A stretch of DNA of 64,000 nt from CAKZLS01 sp963701445 (GTDB taxonomy: Bacteria; Pseudomonadota; Alphaproteobacteria; Rhodospirillales; Defluviicoccaceae). The notes beneath the pieces are model-generated. The model ran no database searches, was not told the DNA's origin, and saw only the letters and a program-made list of their open reading frames with translations. Shown piece by piece: positions 59,650 to 64,000 of this stretch; within the stretch, counting starts at the first letter, position 1, and each line of letters starts with the position of its first letter. A program made the translations under genes and the position numbers. Where the stretch lies: positions 1-64,000 of the forward strand of contig CAVPAM010000013.1 in the NCBI GenBank assembly GCA_963701445.1, in the 5' to 3' direction.

Positions 59650-60814
59650 ATGATACGTGAAATTGTGATTCGCTTGAGCGCGGCCGTGCCGGCGGCCGTG
59701 ATGGTCCTGGGTGTCCTGGCCGGGACGCCGCAAGCGGCCGATACCGTCAAGGTGGGATCGTTTTTGGCGGTCACCGGCGGCGCGTCGTTCCTCGGCGATC
59801 CCGAGAAGAAGACGTTGGAGATGTACGTGGACGCCATCAACGCCGACGGCGGCATCGGCGGAAAACCGGTGGAACTGATCCTCTACGACTCCGGCTCGTC
59901 CGCCAAGGAGGCGCTGACCTTCGTCAAGCGCCTGATCCAGCAGGACCAGGTGGACGTCATCATCGGCGGCACCACCACCGGCGAAACCATGGCGGTGATC
60001 AACGAGGTGGAGGCGGCGGGGATTCCGTTCATTTCGCTGGCCGGCGCCGGGGTCATCGTCGATCCGGTCAAGAAGTGGGTGTTCAAGACCCCGCATACCG
60101 ACCGCCTCGCGGTGCGCAAGATCTTCGACGACATGAAGGCCAGCGGGACTCACCAAGGTGGGCCTGTTGTCCGGCAGCGGCGGCTTCGACCAGTCGTGCC
60201 ACACCAACGCCGTGGAACTGGCGCCCGAGATGGGCATGACCATCGTCGCCGACGAGAGCCACGGCAAGGGCGACACCGACATGACCCCGCAGCTCACCAA
60301 GATCAAGAACGCCGACGGCGTCCAGGCGTTCCTCTATTGCGGCTTCGGCGCCCCCACCAGCATCGTCGCCAAGAACGTCAAGCAGATCGGCCTGGCGATC
60401 CCGCACTACCAGACCCACGGCTCGGCCTCCATGAAGTTCATCGAGGGCGCCGACGGCGCGGCCGAGGGCGCGCGCCTGCCGGTCGCGGCGCTGCTGGTGG
60501 TCGACCAGCTTGCCGACGACCATCCGCAGAAGAAGGTGGCGACCGCCTACCGCGACGCCTACGAGAAGAAATACGGCGAGTCCATCTCCACCTTCGGCGG
60601 CCACGCCTATGACGGTCTGTTCATCGCCGTCCAGGCCATGGAACGGGCCGGCGGCACCGACAAGGAAAAGGTGCGGGCCGAGATCGAGAACACCACCAAC
60701 TTCATCGGCGCCGACGGCATCTTCAACATGTCGACCACCGACCACCTGGGCCTCGACACCAATTCGTTCGTCATGGTCGAGGTGAAGGATGGCAATTGGA
60801 GGCTGTTGCCGTAA
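59650..60814 (+). CDS. livK: Liv-type ABC substrate-binding protein, one frameshift
   Basis: Periplasmic amino-acid-binding protein of the LivJ/LivK type, here called livK by context. Signal peptide (LSAAVPAAVMVLGVLAGTPQ). Domain marks are VKVGSFLAVTGGASFLGDP, TLEMYVDAINADGGIGGKPV, VDVIIGGTTTGETMAVINEV and after a one-base insertion near 60146 LTKVGLLSGSGGFDQSCHTN, then AFLYCGFGAPTSIVAKNVKQ. About 387 residues if corrected. A GGGGGAAG ribosome site precedes the ATG. It is followed by a strong terminator and then the permease genes. The ligand is not certain; the binding-site residues were not modelled. Confidence 0.87.
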
Positions 60815-60836
60815 GATCGGCGCGCGGTCCCGGGAC

Positions 60837-60873
60837 GGCTTTCCCGCCGTGACGGCGGGAAAGCCTCTTTTTT
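60837..60873 (+). terminator. Strong intrinsic terminator between livK and livH
   Basis: Stem GGCTTTCCCGCCG/CGGCGGGAAAGCC around a TGA loop, followed by TCTTTTTT. Being placed inside the operon, it should reduce transcription of the permease and ATPase genes relative to the binding protein, a common arrangement of binding-protein-dependent importers. Confidence 0.9.
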
Positions 60874-60894
60874 CTCAATCGGTGCCTGATATCC

Positions 60895-61770
60895 GTGTTC
60901 GCTGAGTTCCTGCAGTTCCTGTTTTCCGGAGTCACCATCGGGGCGACCTATGCCCTGGTGGGTCTCGGCTTCGCCATCATCTACAACGCCAGCAACGTCA
61001 TCAACTTCGCCCAGGGCGAGTTCGTGATGATCTCCGGCATGAGCACGGTCTCCCTGCTGGCGGCGGGCATGCCCATGCTGGTGGCGGTGCCGGCGGCGGT
61101 GCTGATCACCGTCGCCGTCGGCGTGCTGCTGGAGAAGTTCGCGGTGGAGCCGGCGCGCAACGCCTCCATCGTCACCCTGATCATCATCACCATCGGCGCG
61201 TCGATCTTCCTGCGCGGCGCCGCCGAGGTGATCTGGGGGCGGGATTTCCACAGCGTCCCGGCGTTTTCCGGCAGCGACCCCATCATCATCGGCGGCGCCG
61301 CGCTGCTGCCGCAAAGCCTGTGGGTGATCGGCGCCACCATGGCGGTGATCGTCGCGCTCCGCTGGTTCTTCGGCCGGACCCGCACCGGCAAGGCCATGCT
61401 GGCCACCTCCCACAATCCCCTGGTCGCCCGGCTGATGGGCATCAACACCCGGTTCATCCTCAGCCTGAGTTTCGGGCTGGCGGCCATGCTCGGCGCCGTC
61501 GCCGGCATCCTCATCGCGCCGATCTCGCTCACCTATCCCAGCGTCGGCGTGATGCTCGGGCTGAAGGGCTTCTGCGCCGCCATCCTCGGCGGGCTCGGCA
61601 ACCCCATGGGCGCCATCGCCGGCGGACTGATCGTCGGCGTCAGCGAGGCGATGACCGCCGGCTATATCTCGTCGGCCTACAAGGACGCGGTGGCGTTCGT
61701 GATCATTCTCGTGGTCCTGGTGATGATCCCCAACGGGCTGTTCGGCGCGAAGGGGACAGAGCGCGTCTGA
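60895..61770 (+). CDS. livH: Branched-chain amino acid ABC permease LivH
   Basis: A 291-residue inner-membrane permease. GTG start at 60895 gives MFAEFLQFLFSGVTIGATYA. Further motifs are YALVGLGFAIIYNASNVINF and AQGEFVMISGM, the BPD_transp_2 signature, and ATSHNPLVARLMGINTRFIL plus LGLKGFCAAILGGLGNPMGA. It should pair with LivM to form the channel. No strong Shine-Dalgarno is visible, as the terminator T tract ends 22 bases upstream. It overlaps livM by one base (TGATG). Confidence 0.92.
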   Translation: MFAEFLQFLFSGVTIGATYALVGLGFAIIYNASNVINFAQGEFVMISGMSTVSLLAAGMPMLVAVPAAVLITVAVGVLLEKFAVEPARNASIVTLIIITIGASIFLRGAAEVIWGRDFHSVPAFSGSDPIIIGGAALLPQSLWVIGATMAVIVALRWFFGRTRTGKAMLATSHNPLVARLMGINTRFILSLSFGLAAMLGAVAGILIAPISLTYPSVGVMLGLKGFCAAILGGLGNPMGAIAGGLIVGVSEAMTAGYISSAYKDAVAFVIILVVLVMIPNGLFGAKGTERV

Positions 61771-62714
61771 TGGGGTTCTGGCATCCACGGAGCGGCGGGC
61801 TGTTGGCGCTGGCGGCGATCATCGCCATCCTTCCCGCCTTCCTGCCCAACGCATTCTACTACGACGTGGTCATCCTGGTGGGGATCAACGCCATCGTCTG
61901 CGTCGGGCTCAACCTGCTCATCGGCTACGGCGGCCAGATCAGCCTCGGCCACGCCGGGTTCTTCGGGCTGGGGGCGTACGCGTCCGCCGTGCTGACCGGC
62001 ACCTATGGCTGGCCGCCGCTGGCCGCGTTGCTGATCGGCGCCGTTGGCGTCGGCCTCCTTTCCTTCGTCATCGCCCGCCCGATCCTCAAGCTCAGGGGCC
62101 ATTACCTGGCCATGGGAACGCTGGGCATGGGCATCATCATCTCCATCGCGCTGAACCAGGAGGTGGGCATCACCGGCGGCCCCGACGGCATGCCGGTGCC
62201 GGCTTTCTCCGTCGCCGGCTGGACCGTGTCGGGAGAAGCCACCTGGTACTGGATCGTCGGCGGCCTGCTGCTGGTCAGCGTCTGGCTGGCGCTCAACCTC
62301 ATCGACTCGCCGGTCGGCCGGGCGCTCCGCTCGGTCCACGGATCGGAGGTGGCGGCCTCGGTGGCGGGCGTCGACGTGACCCGCTACAAGATCCTGATCT
62401 TCGTGGTGTCCGCCGTGCTGGCGAGCTTCGCGGGCAGCCTGTATGCGCACTACACCGGCTTCATCACCCCCGACGAGGCCAGCTTCTTCCACTCCATCGA
62501 ACTGGTCACCATGGTGGTTCTCGGCGGCATGGCGTCCACCTTCGGGGCCATCGTCGGCGCCGCCATCCTGACCATCCTGCCGCAGCTGCTGACGGTGCTG
62601 CACGATTTCGAGATGCTGGCGTTCGGCGCCATCCTGATGGGTACGATGATCTTCATGCGCAAGGGACTGGTGCCCAGCCTCGTGGACCTGGTGAAGAGGA
62701 CGCGCCGGCCGTGA
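61770..62714 (+). CDS. livM: Branched-chain amino acid ABC permease LivM
   Basis: A 314-residue permease. ATG at 61770 overlaps the livH stop. Motifs are VCVGLNLLIGYGGQISLGHA, GFFGLGAYASAVLTGTYGW, LKLRGHYLAMGTLGMGI and GSLYAHYTGFITPDEASFF, with VVLGGMASTFGAIVGAAILT near the end. About ten membrane helices. It forms the translocation pore with LivH. Its stop overlaps the GTG start of livG. Confidence 0.92.
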   Translation: MGFWHPRSGGLLALAAIIAILPAFLPNAFYYDVVILVGINAIVCVGLNLLIGYGGQISLGHAGFFGLGAYASAVLTGTYGWPPLAALLIGAVGVGLLSFVIARPILKLRGHYLAMGTLGMGIIISIALNQEVGITGGPDGMPVPAFSVAGWTVSGEATWYWIVGGLLLVSVWLALNLIDSPVGRALRSVHGSEVAASVAGVDVTRYKILIFVVSAVLASFAGSLYAHYTGFITPDEASFFHSIELVTMVVLGGMASTFGAIVGAAILTILPQLLTVLHDFEMLAFGAILMGTMIFMRKGLVPSLVDLVKRTRRP

Positions 62715-63481
62715 CCCTGCTGCGCGTCGAGAACCTGCACAAGACCTTCGGCGGGGTCGGCGCCGTCCAGGACCTGACCTTCGCCATCAATCCCGGCACC
62801 ATCCATTCCATCATCGGCCCCAATGGCGCCGGCAAGACGACGCTGTTCAATCTGATCACCGGCCTCTACACGCCGACCCGGGGCCAGATCCATTTCGGCG
62901 GCACGGACATCACCGGACAGCCGCCGCACGTGCTCGCCCGCCACGGCCTGTCGCGGACGTTCCAGAACCTGCAGATCTTCCTCAACATGTCGGCCATGGA
63001 CAACGTCATGGTGGGCTACCACCTGCGCTGCGACGGCCGGTTCCTGCCGTCGCTGTTCCGCTTCCCCTCGGTGGTGCGCAAGGACGCGGAATACCGCGAG
63101 CGGGCGGCCGCGCTCATGACCTTCGTCGGCCTCGCGGACTACATCGGCGCGGAGGCCTCGGCGATGCCCTATGGCGCCTTGAAACGGCTGGAGATCGCCC
63201 GGGCGCTGGCGGTGCAGCCGAAGATGCTGCTGCTGGACGAGCCCGCCGCCGGTCTCAATCCGTCCGAAACGCTGGCCATCGACGGCCTGATCCAGAAGGT
63301 CGCCGGACGGGGCGTCACCGTGGTCCTGGTGGAGCACGACATGCGCCTGGTGTGGGCGGTTTCCGACCACATCCTCGTTCTCGACCACGGCCAGAAGCTG
63401 GCCGAGGGAACGGGCCCCGAGATCCGCTCCAACCCCGACGTGGTCGCCGCCTATCTCGGCGAGGGAGGGCGCAATCGCTAG
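62711..63481 (+). CDS. livG: ABC transporter ATP-binding protein LivG
   Basis: A 256-residue ATPase. GTG start at 62711 overlaps the livM stop. Walker A is GPNGAGKTTLFNL, the Q-loop follows RTFQNLQIFLNMSAMDNV, the signature is PYGALKRLEIARAL (LivG typically lacks a canonical LSGGQ), and Walker B is MLLLDEPAAGLNPSE with the switch His in VLVEHDMRLV. It powers import together with LivF. Confidence 0.93.
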   Translation: MTLLRVENLHKTFGGVGAVQDLTFAINPGTIHSIIGPNGAGKTTLFNLITGLYTPTRGQIHFGGTDITGQPPHVLARHGLSRTFQNLQIFLNMSAMDNVMVGYHLRCDGRFLPSLFRFPSVVRKDAEYRERAAALMTFVGLADYIGAEASAMPYGALKRLEIARALAVQPKMLLLDEPAAGLNPSETLAIDGLIQKVAGRGVTVVLVEHDMRLVWAVSDHILVLDHGQKLAEGTGPEIRSNPDVVAAYLGEGGRNR

Positions 63482-64000
63482 CACCAAGCCTCTTCTCGAG
63501 GTCACCGGCCTCGGCTGCCATTACGGCCCGATCCAGGCGCTGGACGACGTGTCGCTCACCGTCGGCGACGGCGAGCTGGTGGCGCTGGTGGGGGCCAACG
63601 GCGCGGGCAAGACCACCCTGCTCGGACCGTGTCGGGGATCCAGCCGGTCAGCGCCGGCGCCGTCCTGTTCGACGGCGTCGACATCACCGCGCTGGCGGCC
63701 GAGCGCCGCGTCCGCCTCGGCATCGTCCAGGTGCCGGAGGGACGCCAGGTTCTCGGCCCCATGACGGTGGAGGACAACCTCGCGCTCGGCGGTTACACGC
63801 GGACCCGGGCGGAGGTCAAAGAGACGCTGGAACAGGTCTACGAGATGTTTCCCGTGCTCCGGGAGCGTCGCGGCCAGGCGGCCGGCATCCTGTCGGGCGG
63901 CCAGCAGCAGATGCTGGCCATCGCCCGCGCCCTGATGGCCCGCCCGCGCATCCTGTTGCTGGACGAGCCGTCCATGGGCCTGTCGCCGATCCTGGTGGAC
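63474..64000 (+). CDS. livF: ABC transporter ATP-binding protein LivF, frameshifted and cut by the window edge
   Basis: Second ATPase of the Liv system; the C-terminus is outside the window. Walker A is ALVGANGAGKTTLL; one base is missing just after it near 63623, and the frame continues GIQPVSAGAVLFDGVDITAL, GIVQVPEGRQVLGPMTVEDN, signature AGILSGGQQQMLAIARAL and Walker B ILLLDEPSMGLSP. The family-typical beginning (ASTKPLLEVTGLGCHYGPI) has no ATG, GTG or TTG before it; the best candidate is ATC at 63474, 7 bases after GGAGGG, either a rare start codon or a changed ATG. The overlap with the livG stop is 8 bases. Confidence 0.82.

Noticed and set aside
57274..60306. A 1010-codon minus-strand frame opposite the AsmA and livK genes
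   Set aside because: Spans two unrelated plus-strand genes and an intergenic gap, with shadow-like composition and no recognisable domain.
61320..61769. Upstream extension of livM inside livH
   Set aside because: The extra segment is a shadow of livH; the ATG at 61770 gives the normal LivM start and overlaps the livH stop.

Overview
The window looks like chromosomal DNA of a high-GC alphaproteobacterium, most likely near the Rhodospirillales. The evidence is overall GC of roughly 65 percent, glutathione-dependent formaldehyde oxidation genes (frmA, fghA), an omega-subunit gene next to an Hsp20 gene with a ROSE-type RNA thermometer, many exported small proteins, and a Liv-type ABC operon. This assignment is inference from gene content; no rRNA or tRNA gene is present to confirm it.

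Layout. 1-1583: IS66-type transposase running off the left edge. 1990-9546: a frameshifted 3-hydroxybutyrate dehydrogenase and a field of about a dozen small exported or lipoprotein genes, mostly on the minus strand, including two paralogous pentapeptide-repeat proteins. 9944-12821: purH converging on an MFS transporter. 12900-23836: an accessory region with IS5, IS1182, IS3 and ISL3 elements or remnants around a giant secreted beta-helix/FN3 protein and a decapitated convergent neighbour sharing its C-terminal domain type. 24142-26105: frmA-fghA. 26203-26394: CHASE2 stub. 26692-31475: treZ-treY trehalose synthesis from maltodextrin. 31502-35471: OmpA-like protein, PhzF-like protein, a toxin-antitoxin patch (FitA-like antitoxin, VapC stub, HicB-HicA) and an esterase lipoprotein. 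35619-39243: fused 5-oxoprolinase/hydantoinase. 39595-47617: TolC-like protein, msrB, rpoZ, hsp20, nuclease, M23 peptidase, ACT-domain protein, RTX calcium-binding protein, small membrane protein. 47817-52610: ornithine-cyclodeaminase family protein, then a PhnD-like binding protein paired with a GGDEF-EAL protein. 52612-52877: a highly structured palindromic element. 53004-59505: lactate dehydrogenase, DUF502, DUF985 and AsmA proteins. 59650-64000: Liv-type ABC operon, cut by the right edge.

How the genes work together. treZ and treY form one overlapping operon. frmA and fghA are consecutive steps of formaldehyde detoxification. The last five genes form a complete branched-chain-amino-acid-type importer, with a strong intrinsic terminator between the binding protein and the permeases. 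The PhnD-like protein and the GGDEF-EAL enzyme are 18 bases apart and probably act as one sensory unit. A TolC-like protein and an RTX protein lie within 5 kb and could share a type I secretion route (inference).

A caution. At least fifteen frameshifts interrupt otherwise well conserved genes, and twelve of them look like a single extra base. This pattern suggests sequence error at least as much as gene decay, so these genes are annotated across the frameshift.
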